A DNA stretch of 64,000 bases from Mycolicibacillus koreensis (GTDB lineage: Bacteria; Actinomycetota; Actinomycetes; Mycobacteriales; Mycobacteriaceae). Location: positions 1 through 64,000 of the forward strand of contig NZ_NCXO01000011.1 in the NCBI RefSeq assembly GCF_002104795.1. The letters are read 5' to 3'. The notes below the pieces were generated by a model. It was not told the DNA's origin, ran no database searches, and saw nothing but the letters and a program-made list of their open reading frames with translations. Below are positions 7,919 through 18,013 of the stretch, one piece after another (the stretch's first letter is position 1; the number at the start of each line of letters is the position of its first letter). Both the position numbers and the translations under genes were made by a program.

Positions 7919-9270
7919 GAGCGCACCCCCCGGCGGCCGGTGAACCGGCGACGACGCCGCAGCGACACCCGATCGCGCGGGGCGCGACGCCGGCCGTAGT
8001 CGACGATGGCGCGCCGGTAGCTGTCCAGCAGCGCATCGACGGTGTGCTCCCAGGAGAACAGCCCCGCGTGGCGCACCGCGGCGGCCCGCAGTGCGGCGCC
8101 GTCGCCCCCGGTGCTGCGGGCCAGCAGTTCATCGAGGGCGCGGGCCCACCGCGCGACGTCGTGTCCGACGACCAGGGTGCCGCTGACCCCGTCGCGCACC
8201 GCCACCGGCAGCCCACCGACTGCGGCGGCGATGACCGGGGTGCCGCACGCCTGGGCTTCGACGGCGACCAGGCCGAACGATTCGGAGTAGCTGGGCACCG
8301 CGACGGCGTCGGCGGCCCGCAGCAGCACCACCAGATCCTCCCGGGACTGCGGCGGCAGAAACGTCACCCGATCGCTGATGCCGAGTTCGGCGGCCAGCGC
8401 GTCGAGCCCGTGACCGCCGGCGCTTCCCGACGGCCCGCCGGCGATCACCACCCGCACCCCGGGCAGCCGGGCGGCCGCGCGCAGCAGGACGTCGGGGGCC
8501 TTCAGCGGCTGGATGCGGCCCACGAACGCCACCACCGCCTCGTCGGGCGCCAACCCGAGCGTCGCACGCGCCGCGGCGCGGTCGCCGGGGGTGAACACCG
8601 CCAGGTCGACGCCGGGGTGCACCACGTCGATGCGGTCCGGGTCGGCGTGGTGGTGGGTGATCAGCTGCCGGGCTTCGCTGTCGGTGTTGACGATCAGCCG
8701 GTCGGCCTCGTCGACCACCTGCTGCTCACCGATGGTGCGCAGCCGCGGCTCGGGGACATCACCGTCGGCCAGCGCGGCGTTCTTCACCGCGGCGAGGGTG
8801 TGGGCGGTGTGCACCAGCGGCACCGCCCAGCGATCGCGGGCAAGCCACCCCACCTGCCCGGACAGCCAGTAGTGGGAGTGCACGATGTCGTAGTAGCCGG
8901 GTTCGTGCATCGCCTCGGCGCGCAGCACCCCGGCGGCGAACGCGCACAGCTGGGTCGGCAGGTCGTATTTGTTCAGCCCCTCGAACGGGCCGGCCACGAT
9001 GTTGCGCACCAGCACCCCGGAGGCCACCGGCACCACGGCCGGGTCGGCGGAGGAGGTGGCGCGGGTGAAGATCTCCACCTCGACGCCGCGTCGCGCCAAA
9101 TGCAGCGCGCTCTGCAGCACGTAGACGTTCATTCCCCCGGCATCGCCGGTGCCCGGCTGCGCCAGCGGGGAGGTGTGCACGGCCAGCACCGCCACCCGCT
9201 GTGGGCTCGACGCCGCATCGGGTGGGGGCAGGGGTTCGCCGTTACGCACCCTGCCATCTTGACAGGCCAT
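7915..9270 (-). CDS. mshA: D-inositol-3-phosphate glycosyltransferase, mycothiol biosynthesis
   Basis: A 451-residue GT4 family enzyme that joins UDP-GlcNAc and 1D-myo-inositol 3-phosphate in the first committed step of mycothiol synthesis. Signatures are the N-terminal [20 protein letters not shown] loop, [31 protein letters not shown] and the C-terminal E-x7-E motif in [16 protein letters not shown]. The length is close to that of actinobacterial MshA; the N-terminus is variable. The ATG at 9270 gives the longest form; GTG at 9249 ([10 protein letters not shown]) is an alternative because conservation only begins near residue 25 and neither start has a clear ribosome site. It is 30 nt downstream of the ROK gene on the same strand. 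Confidence 0.95.
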   Translation of the reverse strand: MACQDGRVRNGEPLPPPDAASSPQRVAVLAVHTSPLAQPGTGDAGGMNVYVLQSALHLARRGVEVEIFTRATSSADPAVVPVASGVLVRNIVAGPFEGLNKYDLPTQLCAFAAGVLRAEAMHEPGYYDIVHSHYWLSGQVGWLARDRWAVPLVHTAHTLAAVKNAALADGDVPEPRLRTIGEQQVVDEADRLIVNTDSEARQLITHHHADPDRIDVVHPGVDLAVFTPGDRAAARATLGLAPDEAVVAFVGRIQPLKAPDVLLRAAARLPGVRVVIAGGPSGSAGGHGLDALAAELGISDRVTFLPPQSREDLVVLLRAADAVAVPSYSESFGLVAVEAQACGTPVIAAAVGGLPVAVRDGVSGTLVVGHDVARWARALDELLARSTGGDGAALRAAAVRHAGLFSWEHTVDALLDSYRRAIVDYGRRRAPRDRVSLRRRRRFTGRRGVRS

Positions 9271-9300
9271 GGTGGGGGCATTCCCGCGGCGGGACCGATC

Positions 9301-10566
9301 TCACACCTGGGTGGCGGCCTCGATGCGGCGCATCGCCGTGATCGGGTCGGCGTACAGCCCGCTCAGCGACACCACCCCGGCCCCGGCCTCCTGCACCTTG
9401 TTGCCGAACGCGGTGACCCGGATGCCGCGCGGCGGCAGCACCGAGCGCCGCGTGAACGCCTCGGCCACCAGCGTCATGCCCTCGGGGTATTCGGTGAACG
9501 CCTGACCGCCGACCACCAGATCGTCGGGGTTGAGCAGATCCCGCAGCAGCGCCACCGCCTCCCCGAGCACCCGGGCACGTTCGGCCAGCAGGTCGCGGGC
9601 CGGGCCGTCGCCGGCGCGCGCCGCACGCAGCAGCGCCGCCGGGGCGCCCCCGTCGGGCAGGATCCGCAGGCGGCGGGCGGCGGCGAGCACGGCGGCGTCG
9701 CTGACGGTGGATTCCAGCTGCCCGGAGCCGCCGAGCAACTCCGAGGAGGCCGGCAGGGTGGCGATGGTGCCGGGACCGGCGGCCGGGGTGTGCACCCGCC
9801 CGCCGATCATCAACGCGTACCCGACGGTTTCACGGGCGTAGACGTAGAGGCTGGTGGCGCCGGGTGTGCTGGCCGCGCCGGCCGGGCGCCGGCCCAGCAG
9901 CAGTTCGGCCCCGGCCATCGCGTCGACGTGGGAGGCCACCGCCACCGGCAGCCCCAGGGCGTCGGCGAAGGTGGCCCCGACCGGGGCGTGGGTCCAGCCC
10001 AGCCGGGCGTGGTCGACCCGCCCGGTAGGCCCGTCGACCGCGCCACCGATCGCCACGCCCACCCCCAGGGGGCGACGCCGGCGCCACCGGGTCAGGTAGT
10101 GGCGGGCCCGCTCGGACAGCGTGCCCAGCGCCGCGCCCTGCGGCCCGTGCGGCGTGGCGATCTCCACCGCGTCGAGGGTGCGCCCGAGCAGGTCGGTGGC
10201 CACGATGGCGGTGGTGGTGGCACCGATGTGCACCCCGAGGGTGAGAAACGGGCTGTCGTTGACCTCGACCGGCACCCGCGGGCGCCCGATCGCCCCGGCG
10301 GTCACCAGATCGGTGCGTTCACGCAGCAGGCTCGCCTGCAGCAGCGCGGTGACCTGACGGTTGACGGTGGCGGTGCTCAGCGCCGTGGCCGCGGTGATCG
10401 CATCCCGGGTGATCGGGCCGTGGTGGCGCACCACCCGGAAGACCGCGGCGGCGGCGCCGTCGCTGACCGCCAGGGTCGGGTCGAGCACCCGGTGATGGCG
10501 CCGCGCGCGCGGTGCGCGCCGGGTCGACGGGGTGGCCGGTGCGGGGGTCGTGATGGTGGGGGTCAC
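9301..10566 (-). CDS. ROK-family transcriptional regulator (Rv0485-like)
   Basis: A 421-residue protein with a low-complexity basic N-terminus, a winged helix-turn-helix (about 30-90; GPITRDAITAATALSTATVNRQVTALL region) and a ROK sugar-kinase-like fold (about 100-400) containing TLGVHIGATTTAIVATDLLG and GGAVDGPTGRVDHARLGW. The zinc-binding CXCGXXGC motif of active ROK kinases is not seen, as expected for a regulator. In M. tuberculosis the homologue Rv0485 controls a PE/PPE pair. The start is GTG 10566, preceded by AAGGATCTC at ribosome-site distance; the longer upstream frame is probably non-coding. It is divergent from the SDR gene and upstream of mshA. Confidence 0.85.
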   Translation of the reverse strand: MTPTITTPAPATPSTRRAPRARRHHRVLDPTLAVSDGAAAAVFRVVRHHGPITRDAITAATALSTATVNRQVTALLQASLLRERTDLVTAGAIGRPRVPVEVNDSPFLTLGVHIGATTTAIVATDLLGRTLDAVEIATPHGPQGAALGTLSERARHYLTRWRRRRPLGVGVAIGGAVDGPTGRVDHARLGWTHAPVGATFADALGLPVAVASHVDAMAGAELLLGRRPAGAASTPGATSLYVYARETVGYALMIGGRVHTPAAGPGTIATLPASSELLGGSGQLESTVSDAAVLAAARRLRILPDGGAPAALLRAARAGDGPARDLLAERARVLGEAVALLRDLLNPDDLVVGGQAFTEYPEGMTLVAEAFTRRSVLPPRGIRVTAFGNKVQEAGAGVVSLSGLYADPITAMRRIEAATQV

Positions 10567-10820
10567 GGCGAGATCCTTGCTCTGGATGTGTCCGGGCGGG
10601 GCGGGGGGATCCGTCCGCATCCAGAAAGGCTCGAGGGGTGCCGAATCAGATGCGGTCGGGTGCGCGGCGACAACACGCGCGGTCCGCGGCACGACACGCG
10701 GACATCCGGGGCATCGGGGCACTGCAGAACATGCCAGGAATTTACCGCGCCGACGGCCGGTCTCCAAGTGGGCGGCGCAGATAATCCCCCCGGCCCGGGC
10801 GGCGACTAGCATGACTCGTC

Positions 10821-11597
10821 GTGGCAGCGAGCATCTCCCGTCCGTCGGACGCACCGGTCGCGGTGGTGACCGGCGCCAGCTCCGGTATCGGCGCCGCAAC
10901 CGCCGTTGCCCTGGCTGACCAGGGTTTTCACGTGGTGGCGGTGGCGCGGCGCGGTGAGCGGATCGCGGCGTTGGCCGAGCAGATCGGTGGCACCGCCGTG
11001 CCCGCCGACGTCACCGACGACGCCGCGGTCGCCGACCTGGTCACCCGACTGCAGGATCTGGGACCGATCCGGGTGCTGGTCAACAACGCCGGCGGCGCCA
11101 AGGGCCTGGAACCGGTCGCCGAGGCCGATCTGGAGCACTGGCGGTGGATGTGGGAGACCAACGTGCTGGGCACGCTGCGGCTGACCCGGGCACTGCTGCC
11201 GGCGCTGATCGCCTCCGGGGACGGGCTGGTCATCACCGTCACCTCGATCGCGGCGTTCGAGATCTACGACGGTGGGGCCGGCTACACCTCGGCCAAACAC
11301 GCCCAGAGCGCCCTGCACCGCACCCTGCGCGGTGAGCTTTTGGGTACACCGGTGCGGCTGACCGAGATCGCCCCCGGCATGGTGGAAACCGAGTTCTCCC
11401 TGGTCCGTTTCGACGGTGACCGCGACCGCGCCGACGCCGTCTACGACGGGTTGACGCCGCTGACCGCGGACGACATCGCCGAGGTCATCGGGTTCGTCGT
11501 CTCCCGCCCGGCGCACGTGGACCTCGACCAGATCGTGATCCGCCCGCGCGATCAGGCCTCGGCGACGCGGCGGGTCACCCGCCCGGAGCCGCGCTAG
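10821..11597 (+). CDS. Short-chain dehydrogenase/reductase (Rv0484c-like)
   Basis: A 258-residue classical SDR. The Rossmann motif TGASSGIG is at about 17-24, VNNAGG near 90, catalytic Ser in TVTSIAAF near 141 and YTSAK (Tyr-x3-Lys) near 154-158. The short C-terminus is polar. It should be an NAD(P)-dependent oxidoreductase; no substrate can be read from the sequence. The likely start is GTG 10821, with TAGCAT 8 nt upstream (10807-10812), consistent with a leaderless or nearly leaderless transcript. The last 23 nt overlap the 3' end of lprQ in antisense, so the two genes are tightly convergent. Confidence 0.88.
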   Translation: MAASISRPSDAPVAVVTGASSGIGAATAVALADQGFHVVAVARRGERIAALAEQIGGTAVPADVTDDAAVADLVTRLQDLGPIRVLVNNAGGAKGLEPVAEADLEHWRWMWETNVLGTLRLTRALLPALIASGDGLVITVTSIAAFEIYDGGAGYTSAKHAQSALHRTLRGELLGTPVRLTEIAPGMVETEFSLVRFDGDRDRADAVYDGLTPLTADDIAEVIGFVVSRPAHVDLDQIVIRPRDQASATRRVTRPEPR

Positions 11598-12933
11598 GGG
11601 CGGTGCTCGACGGGGTTTCCGACGGGGTTTCCGACGGGGTGGTGGTCGTGGTGGTCGGGGTGCCCGACAGGGTGGGCGCGTCGGTGGGGGTGGCCGGCAC
11701 GGTCGAGGGGATCGACGTCGGCGCCGGGGTGGCCCCGTCCGGCGGCGGCAACTCCGACATCGACAGCCAGGTGTCCCAGTCCACCGCCCAGTCCCACAGA
11801 TCCCCATCGGAGTAGGACAGCTGGATCGAGGTGCCGGTGACCTCGACCGGGTCGCCGTAGATGGCGCTGGAGAAGTACTGTTCGGCGTCGTCGGTGGACA
11901 GGTTGATGCACCCGTTGGTGACGTTGGTGTTGCCCTGCGAGCCGAGGCTGGCCGGGTTGGCGTGGATGAATTCGCCGTTGTTGGAGATCCGCACCGCCCA
12001 GCGTTCGTGGATGTTCTCGTAGCCGGCGGCCGGGTTGGACATCCAGAAGTCGGCGTACTTCTCGGTCACCACGTGGACGCCGCTGCGGGTGACGTTGCGC
12101 GGCTGGTCGCCCTCGCCGTAGCTGCACGGGAAGTCCATGATCACCCCGCCGTCGCGGATCACCTGGATGCGGTGCGACGGGGCGTGCGCCTTGACGATCT
12201 GGCGCCGCCCGATCTGGAACTCCAGCGACATGTCCTGGGCGCCGTAGGCGCCGTCGCCGAACGCCAGCCCGTAGAGCTTGGCGTCGACGGCGACGGTGGT
12301 GCCCGCCGGGTAGTACTCGCGGGTCCGCCAGTGCACCCGCGCCCCCTGGGCTTCGTCGGGCAGCCACGCCCAGCTGCCCTCCACCGGCGGGTCGGTGGTG
12401 ACGGTCAGCGCCCGCTGCACGGCGGCTTTGTCGGCGATCGGGGCGTCGAACTGGATGATGATCGGCGCGGCCACCCCGACCGTCTGGCCGTCGGCGAGCT
12501 GGAAGCCGCCGTCGACGACCACGGTGGGGTGCACCGTGGTGAACTCCGCGTCGACGTCCACCGCCGCGCCGTCGCGGCCGACCACCGACCCCGACCAGGT
12601 GTAGGTGGCCGAATAGCCCAGCGGTTCGGTGATCGTGTACACGGTGCGGGTGCGGTCGAGCACCCCGGCGACCGGTTTGCCGTCGGGGTTGGTCAGCGCG
12701 ACCTTCTGGAACCAGCCGTTGCGCACCTCGACGCTGACCGGGGCGGTGGGCAGCACGTCGGTGGCGTCGGCCTCGGGGCCGAACACCAGCGTCGGCGCCG
12801 GCTGCGCCGCAGGTTCCGGGCCGGTCGAGGTCGTCGAGCACGCCGCCAGCACCGCCGGGCCGGCCAACCCGACGGTGAGTGCACCCAGCGCGGCACGCCG
12901 GGTGATCGGCGAGGGGTCACGGGGGGTGGTCAC
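11575..12933 (-). CDS. lprQ: L,D-transpeptidase lipoprotein LprQ (LdtMt5-type)
   Basis: A 452-residue peptidoglycan 3-3 crosslinking enzyme. The N-terminus has twin arginines ([10 protein letters not shown]) and a lipobox ending LAAC, so it is exported, possibly by Tat, and lipid-anchored. Two Ig-like domains (about 40-240) precede the YkuD catalytic domain with IHANPASLG and [10 protein letters not shown], where the Cys is the nucleophile. The residue before Gly-Cys is Asn instead of the usual His (SHGC). The C-terminus is a low-complexity Ser/Thr/Pro tail with SETP repeats encoded by 12-bp DNA repeats. GTG 12933 is preferred because TATCGT lies 8 nt upstream. It matches Rv0483, known as LprQ. 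Confidence 0.9.
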   Translation of the reverse strand: MTTPRDPSPITRRAALGALTVGLAGPAVLAACSTTSTGPEPAAQPAPTLVFGPEADATDVLPTAPVSVEVRNGWFQKVALTNPDGKPVAGVLDRTRTVYTITEPLGYSATYTWSGSVVGRDGAAVDVDAEFTTVHPTVVVDGGFQLADGQTVGVAAPIIIQFDAPIADKAAVQRALTVTTDPPVEGSWAWLPDEAQGARVHWRTREYYPAGTTVAVDAKLYGLAFGDGAYGAQDMSLEFQIGRRQIVKAHAPSHRIQVIRDGGVIMDFPCSYGEGDQPRNVTRSGVHVVTEKYADFWMSNPAAGYENIHERWAVRISNNGEFIHANPASLGSQGNTNVTNGCINLSTDDAEQYFSSAIYGDPVEVTGTSIQLSYSDGDLWDWAVDWDTWLSMSELPPPDGATPAPTSIPSTVPATPTDAPTLSGTPTTTTTTPSETPSETPSSTAPSAAPGG

Positions 12934-12997
12934 GGCCAATAACGATACCGGGGTCGGTCCCCGGCGGGACGTGCACGAGGCGGCACCGGCCGCGGCG

Positions 12998-14056
12998 CTA
13001 CAGCGTGCAGCCGACCAGCACCGGCTCGGGCACCAGGGTGATCCCGAAGCTGTCGCGCACCCCGTCGCGCACCCGCCGCGCCAGCGCGAGCACGTCGGCG
13101 CTGGTGGCCACCCCGCGGTTGGTCACCGCCAGCGCGTGTTTGGTGGACAGCCGCGCCGGTGCGCCCGCCCCCGGGTAGCCCTTGGTGAACCCGGCGGCCT
13201 CCACCAGCCAGCCGGCGGCCAGTTTCACCCCGTCGGGGGCCGGGTAGTGCGGCACCGGCGCCGCGCTGGCGGCGACGATCCGCTCGTAGAGCGCCGGGTC
13301 GACCACCGGGTTGGTGAAGAACGAGCCCGCACTCCAGGTGTCGTGGTCGGCGGCGTCGAGCACCATGCCCTTGCCGGCGCGCAGGGCGAGCACCGCGGCA
13401 CGCACGGCGGCCGGATCGGCCCGTTCCCCCGGTTCGGCGCCGAGCGCGGTGGCCAGCTCGCCGTAGCGCAGCGGGGCCGACCGCCCGGCGGGATCCAACG
13501 TGAACTCGGCTTCCAGCACCACGTGGCGGTCGGAGTGTTTGAGGATGCTGGAGCGGTAGCCGAACGCCAGCCGCGCCGGGTCGACCCACTCGACGGTGCC
13601 GCTGCGCCGGTCGAGCAGGCGCACCGCGCTGAGGGTGTCGGCGACCTCCGCGCCGTAGGCGCCGACGTTTTGCACCGGGGTCGCCCCCGCCGACCCGGGG
13701 ATGCCCGACAGGCACTCCAGCCCGCCCAGCCCGGCCGTCACGGTCGCGGCCACCACGTCGTCCCAGACCGCGCCGGCCTGCACCCGCACGGTGGCGCCGT
13801 CGATGTCGACGGCGTCGGCGCCCAGGTGGACCACGGTCAGGTCGGTGAGGTCGTCGGCGAGCAGCACGTTGGAGCCACCGGCCAGGACAAGCACCCGCCG
13901 GTCGGGGTCGGCGTCGAGTTCGGTGAGCGCGGCGACGATCTGTGCGACGGTGGCGGCGGCGACGAACTCGCGCGCCACCGGCCCCACCCGCAGCGTGGTC
14001 AGCGGGGCCAGCGGCACCGCTTCGCTGACCCGCGCGTCGCCGAACCGTGTCTCCAC
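12998..14056 (-). CDS. murB: UDP-N-acetylenolpyruvoylglucosamine reductase
   Basis: A 352-residue FAD enzyme that reduces UDP-GlcNAc-enolpyruvate to UDP-MurNAc with NADPH, a cytoplasmic peptidoglycan step. FAD-binding motifs are [12 protein letters not shown] (about 58-69) and [23 protein letters not shown] region (about 113-135); GYRSSILK follows, then the catalytic Ser in SAGSFFTNP and the C-terminal Glu in LVPEPVLVG. Both the order and the length suit a type I MurB. GTG 14056 has TACCGT 7 nt upstream, so it is probably leaderless. It is 64 nt upstream of lprQ on the same strand, linking precursor synthesis to crosslinking. Confidence 0.95.
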   Translation of the reverse strand: METRFGDARVSEAVPLAPLTTLRVGPVAREFVAAATVAQIVAALTELDADPDRRVLVLAGGSNVLLADDLTDLTVVHLGADAVDIDGATVRVQAGAVWDDVVAATVTAGLGGLECLSGIPGSAGATPVQNVGAYGAEVADTLSAVRLLDRRSGTVEWVDPARLAFGYRSSILKHSDRHVVLEAEFTLDPAGRSAPLRYGELATALGAEPGERADPAAVRAAVLALRAGKGMVLDAADHDTWSAGSFFTNPVVDPALYERIVAASAAPVPHYPAPDGVKLAAGWLVEAAGFTKGYPGAGAPARLSTKHALAVTNRGVATSADVLALARRVRDGVRDSFGITLVPEPVLVGCTL

Positions 14057-14063
14057 CCCGGAA

Positions 14064-14073
14064 ACGGTAGCGT
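14064..14073. promoter_or_regulatory. Overlapping divergent -10 boxes (murB / DUF2505)
   Basis: ACGGTAGCGT contains TACCGT on the minus strand (14064-14069, 7 nt before murB GTG) and TAGCGT on the plus strand (14068-14073, 8 nt before the DUF2505 ATG). The two boxes share 2 bp, so the promoters cannot easily be occupied together. Confidence 0.55.
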
Positions 14074-14081
14074 GACCAGCT

Positions 14082-14594
14082 ATGCCGCGTTCACTGGACT
14101 TGTCGGCGGACTATCCGGCTGCCGTTGAGCGGGTGTTCGCCGCCTTCGGCGACGAGCGCTATTGGCAGGCCCGGCTGGCCGACTCCGGTGCCGACATCGC
14201 CACGTTAAACTCGATGAGCGTCGGCACCGACGGCACGATCACCGTGACCACCACCCAGAGCCTGTACCGGCGGCGGCTGCCCGCGCTGGCCGCCCAGTTC
14301 CTGCACGGCAACCTCGAGGTGGTGCGCCACGAACTGTGGCACCCGGTGCGTGAGGGCGCCAGTGACGGCGAGGTCCGCGCCGAGGTCACCTCCGCGCCGG
14401 CGTCGCTGTCGAGCAACGCCCGGCTGACGCCGCGGGCCGGCGGGTCGCGGCTGACGGTCGCCGCGGCGGTGCGGGTGAACGTCCCGCTGGTCGGCGGCAA
14501 GATCGAAGGGGTGATCGCCGGGGCGCTCGGCGAGTTGATGGCCGCCGAGCAGCGCTTCACCACCGTCTGGCTCACCGGCGACAACAGCCGGTAG
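14082..14594 (+). CDS. DUF2505 protein (Rv0481c-like)
   Basis: A 170-residue soluble protein of the actinobacterial DUF2505 family, which has an SRPBCC/START-like lipid- or ligand-binding fold. Visible family features are the opening [25 protein letters not shown], the central strand-rich region with [17 protein letters not shown] and the C-terminal helix [22 protein letters not shown]. No catalytic residues are apparent and no function is known to me. It diverges from murB across a 25-nt spacer with overlapping -10 boxes and precedes the nitrilase-like gene by 25 nt. The same neighbourhood exists in M. tuberculosis. Confidence 0.85.
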   Translation: MPRSLDLSADYPAAVERVFAAFGDERYWQARLADSGADIATLNSMSVGTDGTITVTTTQSLYRRRLPALAAQFLHGNLEVVRHELWHPVREGASDGEVRAEVTSAPASLSSNARLTPRAGGSRLTVAAAVRVNVPLVGGKIEGVIAGALGELMAAEQRFTTVWLTGDNSR

Positions 14595-14619
14595 CCCGCT
14601 GCGCGATTAGGCTGGTGGC

Positions 14620-15438
14620 ATGCGGATTGCGCTGGCCCAGATTCTCAGCGGCACCGACCCGGAAGCCAACCTCGCGGTGGTCGCCGACGGTGTCGGGCGG
14701 GCCGCCGAGCAGGGGGCGTCGCTGGTGGTGTTCCCGGAGGCCACCATGTGCCGGTTCGGGGTGCCGCTGGGCCCGGTCGCCGAGCCGGTGGACGGCCCGT
14801 GGGCCGATCGGGTCCGCGCCCTGGCCGCCGACGCCGGGATCACCGTGATCGCCGGGATGTTCACTCCCGCCGACGCCGGCCGGGTGGCCAACACCCTGCT
14901 GGCGGTCGGCCCGGGTGTGGACACCCACTACGACAAGATCCACCTCTTCGACGCGTTCGGGTTCACCGAGTCGCGCACCGTCGCCCCCGGGCGCCGGTGT
15001 GTGGTGGTGCCGGTCGACGGGGTGCAGGTCGGGTTGGCGACCTGCTATGACATCCGGTTCCCGCCGTTGTTCACCACCCTGGCCGACCGGGGCGCCGAGC
15101 TGATCGCGGTCTGCGCCTCCTGGGGGGCCGGGCCGGGCAAAGTCGACCAGTGGTCGGTGCTGGCCCGCGCCCGCGCGCTGGACTCCACCTGTTTTGTGGC
15201 CGCGGTCGGGCAGGCCGACCCCGGCGACACCATTGCGCCGACCCCCGCGCCGACCGGGGCCGGGCACACCATGATGGTCTCCCCGTTCGGCGCGGTGCTC
15301 GCCGAGGCGCAGACCGCGCCGCGGCTGCTCACCGTCGACATCGACGTCGCGGCGGTGGCCGAGGCCCGCCGCACATTGGCGGTGCTGGCAAACCGCTCAG
15401 ACATTGTTCACGCCGATAAGGCAGAATCGCGCGGGTGA
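14620..15438 (+). CDS. Carbon-nitrogen hydrolase (nitrilase superfamily)
   Basis: A 272-residue enzyme with the nitrilase triad in canonical order: Glu40 in VVFPEATM, Lys106 in YDKIHLFDAFGF and Cys142 in LATCYDIRFP. The spacing and the FDAFGFTES segment are like the Nit1/Nit2 group (omega-amidases or deaminated-glutathione amidases), so it probably hydrolyses a small amide in the cytosol; the substrate cannot be assigned. The start is ATG 14620, with TAGGCT 6 nt upstream, the leaderless pattern. Its stop overlaps the GTG of the next gene by 4 nt. It corresponds to Rv0480c. Confidence 0.9.
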   Translation: MRIALAQILSGTDPEANLAVVADGVGRAAEQGASLVVFPEATMCRFGVPLGPVAEPVDGPWADRVRALAADAGITVIAGMFTPADAGRVANTLLAVGPGVDTHYDKIHLFDAFGFTESRTVAPGRRCVVVPVDGVQVGLATCYDIRFPPLFTTLADRGAELIAVCASWGAGPGKVDQWSVLARARALDSTCFVAAVGQADPGDTIAPTPAPTGAGHTMMVSPFGAVLAEAQTAPRLLTVDIDVAAVAEARRTLAVLANRSDIVHADKAESRG

Positions 15439-16538
15439 GCACTCCGTCAGGCCCGCCGCCCGGTGATTCGCCCTGGGCCCGTCCGGGCGCCCCGACCCCG
15501 CCGCCGGCAGCACCTCCCCACACCCCGACACCGCCGCCGGCCCGCCCGGTCGAGCCGCCGTCGCGGTCGAAGACCCGCCGGATGAACCTCGGCGGGCGCC
15601 GCGGCGAACCGCCGACCGGCCAGCTCACCCCGCCGCCGCACGGCCAGCAGCCGTCCGGCCAATCCCCGCAGCAGCCGTCCCCGCCGGTCGCCGGGCAGCC
15701 CGCCGCCCGTCCGGCCACCGAGGCGGGGGCGCCCCCGCCGGTGGAACCGCCGCCGGCAGCGACGGGCTCCTCCGGGGGTGCCGGTAAGCGCCGGCGCACG
15801 CTGCGCAGCCTGGTCAGCGACCCGCTGTCGATCCTGTTGATCCTCATCACCGTGCTCGCACTGGTGGCGGTCGGGGTGATCGGCTCGGAGGTGGTGGCCC
15901 GCCGGATCGCCAACGGCAAGGTCGCCGACGCGGCCAGCTGTGAGATCCAGGACAGCGTGAAGGTGTCGTTCGGGGTGACCCCGCCGGTGCTGTGGCAGCA
16001 CTTCACCGGCGACTACACCAACATCGGCATCCACAGCGACGGCAACCAGGTCCGCCATGCCAAGGGCATGACCGTCGACATCAACATCCGCAACGTCGAC
16101 CTCACCCCGGTCGGTGACTCCAAGGGCACCATCGGCTCGCTGAACGCGGCGATCACCTGGGAGTCCAGCGGGATCGCCGAGACCGTGAAATCGGAGATCC
16201 CGATGATCGGCGGGCTGGCGGTCAACACCGTCACCACCAACCCCAACGACGGCACGATCGAACTCAAGGGCACGTTCAGCCACATCATCGCCAAACCGAA
16301 GGTGGTCGACGGCGGGTTCGCCTTGGAGGTGGTGAAATTCTCCGGGCTGGGCTTCACCCTGCCGCGCGAGAGCATCCAGTCGATGCTCGACGACTTCACC
16401 AGCGGCCTCACCAAGGACTACCCGCTGGGGATCCGCGCGGACAGCGTCAACGTCACCGACAGCGGGGTCATCGCGCACATGTCCACCCAGAATGCGCCGA
16501 TCCCCAAGACCGACAACCCCTGCTTCAAGAACCTCTGA
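15435..16538 (+). CDS. DUF2993 membrane-anchored protein (Rv0479c-like)
   Basis: A 367-residue protein with an extremely proline-rich cytoplasmic N-terminus (about 1-115), basic residues before one transmembrane helix (about 133-155; LSILLILITVLALVAVGVIG region) and an extracytoplasmic DUF2993 (LmeA-type) domain of about 210 residues. LmeA-family proteins bind phospholipid-like ligands and support mannan elongation or maturation in the mycobacterial periplasm, but this member carries a long Pro-rich head absent from LmeA. The GTG start overlaps the upstream stop (GTGA), so it is coupled to the nitrilase gene. Confidence 0.82.
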   Translation: MSTPSGPPPGDSPWARPGAPTPPPAAPPHTPTPPPARPVEPPSRSKTRRMNLGGRRGEPPTGQLTPPPHGQQPSGQSPQQPSPPVAGQPAARPATEAGAPPPVEPPPAATGSSGGAGKRRRTLRSLVSDPLSILLILITVLALVAVGVIGSEVVARRIANGKVADAASCEIQDSVKVSFGVTPPVLWQHFTGDYTNIGIHSDGNQVRHAKGMTVDINIRNVDLTPVGDSKGTIGSLNAAITWESSGIAETVKSEIPMIGGLAVNTVTTNPNDGTIELKGTFSHIIAKPKVVDGGFALEVVKFSGLGFTLPRESIQSMLDDFTSGLTKDYPLGIRADSVNVTDSGVIAHMSTQNAPIPKTDNPCFKNL

Positions 16539-16547
16539 CGGGCGTGC

Positions 16548-17234
16548 TCAGCGGAGGCCGTCGAGCACCACTCGGGTGCCCGACAGGCCCAGCCGGGTCG
16601 CCCCGGCGCCGAGCATGGCGGTCGCGTCGGGTCCGGTGCGGATGCCGCCGCTGGCCTTGATCCCGAGCCGGCCGCCGACCGTGTGCGCCATCACCTCGAC
16701 GGCGCGCACCGACGCCCCGCCGGCCGGATGGAACCCGGTGGAGGTCTTGACGAAGTCCGCACCGGCGTTCTCCGCGGCGCGGCACGCCCCGATCAGCGCC
16801 TCCTCGCCGGCCTGACCCAGCAGCACCGCCGATTCAACGATCACCTTGAGCACCGCGTCGGGCACCGCGGCGCGCACCACCCCGATGTCGGCGGCGACCG
16901 CGGCCAGATCACCGGCGAGCACCGCGCCGACGTCGATGACCATGTCGACCTCGGCGGCGCCGTCGGTCACCGCGCGGGCGGCCTCGGCGGCCTTGATGGC
17001 GCTGTGGTGCTTGCCCGAGGGGAACCCGGCGACCGCCGCGACCGGCAGCTCGGCGCCGTCGCGGGCGCGCACCGCGTCGGGCACCATCGACGCCGAGACG
17101 CACACCGCGTACACCCCCAGCTCGATCGCCTCGGCGACGACGGCCTCCACATCGGCGACGGTGGCCTCCGGTTTGAGCAGGGTGTGGTCGACGACACCGG
17201 CGATGCGATCGCGCGTCGACCGTTCCGGGCTCAC
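16548..17234 (-). CDS. deoC: Deoxyribose-phosphate aldolase
   Basis: A 228-residue class I aldolase that splits 2-deoxyribose 5-phosphate into glyceraldehyde 3-phosphate and acetaldehyde in nucleoside salvage. Schiff-base Lys163 lies in [10 protein letters not shown], Asp101 in MVIDVGA and the proton-relay Lys192 in [10 protein letters not shown], all canonical for DeoC. GTG 17234 is the start: GGAGGA lies 6-7 nt upstream and the GTG overlaps the preceding stop as GTGA. The longer upstream frame overlaps the DUF2599-like gene and is not coding. Its 3' end is 9 nt from the convergent DUF2993 gene. Confidence 0.94.
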   Translation of the reverse strand: MSPERSTRDRIAGVVDHTLLKPEATVADVEAVVAEAIELGVYAVCVSASMVPDAVRARDGAELPVAAVAGFPSGKHHSAIKAAEAARAVTDGAAEVDMVIDVGAVLAGDLAAVAADIGVVRAAVPDAVLKVIVESAVLLGQAGEEALIGACRAAENAGADFVKTSTGFHPAGGASVRAVEVMAHTVGGRLGIKASGGIRTGPDATAMLGAGATRLGLSGTRVVLDGLR

Positions 17235-17635
17235 GGGGACTCCTCCGGGCCGCCGGGGTTGCATTCCGCGTCGAGCATGTCGACCTCGGAGACCACCGGA
17301 CGCCACGGCTCCAGGTTCCAGCTGGGTTTGCCCGGGCGGGCCAGCTCCGCGTACTCCCAGTGGCAGCGGAACTGCTCGTACATACCGGGGGTGACGGCAT
17401 CGGCCGCCTGGGCCAGCACCTGCGACCAGGCCTCCTCGACCGCCGACGGCCCCCCGATGCGCACCGCGGCCGCGCGCCCCGCGGCGGTCGGATAGACCCG
17501 CAGGCTGGGCTGGCCGTCGATGCGGGCCCACTGCACCCGCTCGATCAGCTGCGCCGGGTCGGGGTCGACGTCGGCGTGGGCCGGGGCACCGAGCAGCAGC
17601 GCGGGGATGGCCAGCAGGGCCGCGAGCATGGGCAC
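17231..17635 (-). CDS. Small secreted protein, DUF2599-like (Rv0477-like)
   Basis: A 134-residue protein with a Sec signal peptide of about 21 residues ending GAPAHA, followed by a mature domain with [23 protein letters not shown] and two cysteines (FRCHW and AECNPG) that could pair. Domain content looks like DUF2599, a family of small exported mycobacterial proteins with no known function. GTG 17635 or ATG 17629 may be used. The gene is sandwiched between the DUF2516 gene (4-nt gap) and deoC (4-nt overlap), so it is part of a compact operon. Confidence 0.78.
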   Translation of the reverse strand: MPMLAALLAIPALLLGAPAHADVDPDPAQLIERVQWARIDGQPSLRVYPTAAGRAAAVRIGGPSAVEEAWSQVLAQAADAVTPGMYEQFRCHWEYAELARPGKPSWNLEPWRPVVSEVDMLDAECNPGGPEESP

Positions 17636-17639
17636 GGCG

Positions 17640-17924
17640 CTACCGGGACTTGCCCTGAACCTCGAGCAGCCGGGGCCGCACGTCGACGAGGTAGACGCCG
17701 ACGGCGCAGGCCGCGATCACCCAGCCGAGGATGAACTGCGGCAGCGCCGACAGCAGCACCGAGGCGCCCAGGATCACCAGCCAGACCGGCTTGGTCAGCT
17801 TGTCGGTGGCGGTGTAGGCGTCCGGGCGCTGCAGGGCGGCGTGGACCAGCCCGTACAGGGCGGCGCCGAACACACCGATCTGCAGGGCCAGCAGCACCAG
17901 GTTCACCGCGTTGGCGAAGATCAC
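17640..17924 (-). CDS. DUF2516 small membrane protein (Rv0476-like)
   Basis: A 94-residue protein with an N-terminal hydrophobic helix (about 2-26) and a second pair of hydrophobic stretches (about 46-80), with positively charged residues ([12 protein letters not shown]) at the C-terminus. This is the pattern of DUF2516, a small actinobacterial inner-membrane family of unknown function. GTG 17924 is preceded by TAAACT at 6 nt, so the transcript is probably leaderless. It starts the operon with the DUF2599-like gene and deoC. Confidence 0.82.
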   Translation of the reverse strand: MIFANAVNLVLLALQIGVFGAALYGLVHAALQRPDAYTATDKLTKPVWLVILGASVLLSALPQFILGWVIAACAVGVYLVDVRPRLLEVQGKSR

Positions 17925-18013
17925 CGTGCCAGTTTAGACGGTGCCCCAACGCCGGCTCCCCCCGTCACCGGTGGGCGACGGGGGGAGCCGGGCAGAGCAG
18001 GGGAACCCGAAAA

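Noticed and set aside
8044..10809. A 921-codon open frame antisense to mshA and the ROK gene
   Set aside because: It is a GC-rich shadow frame (His/Gly/Arg-rich composition), common opposite mycobacterial genes.
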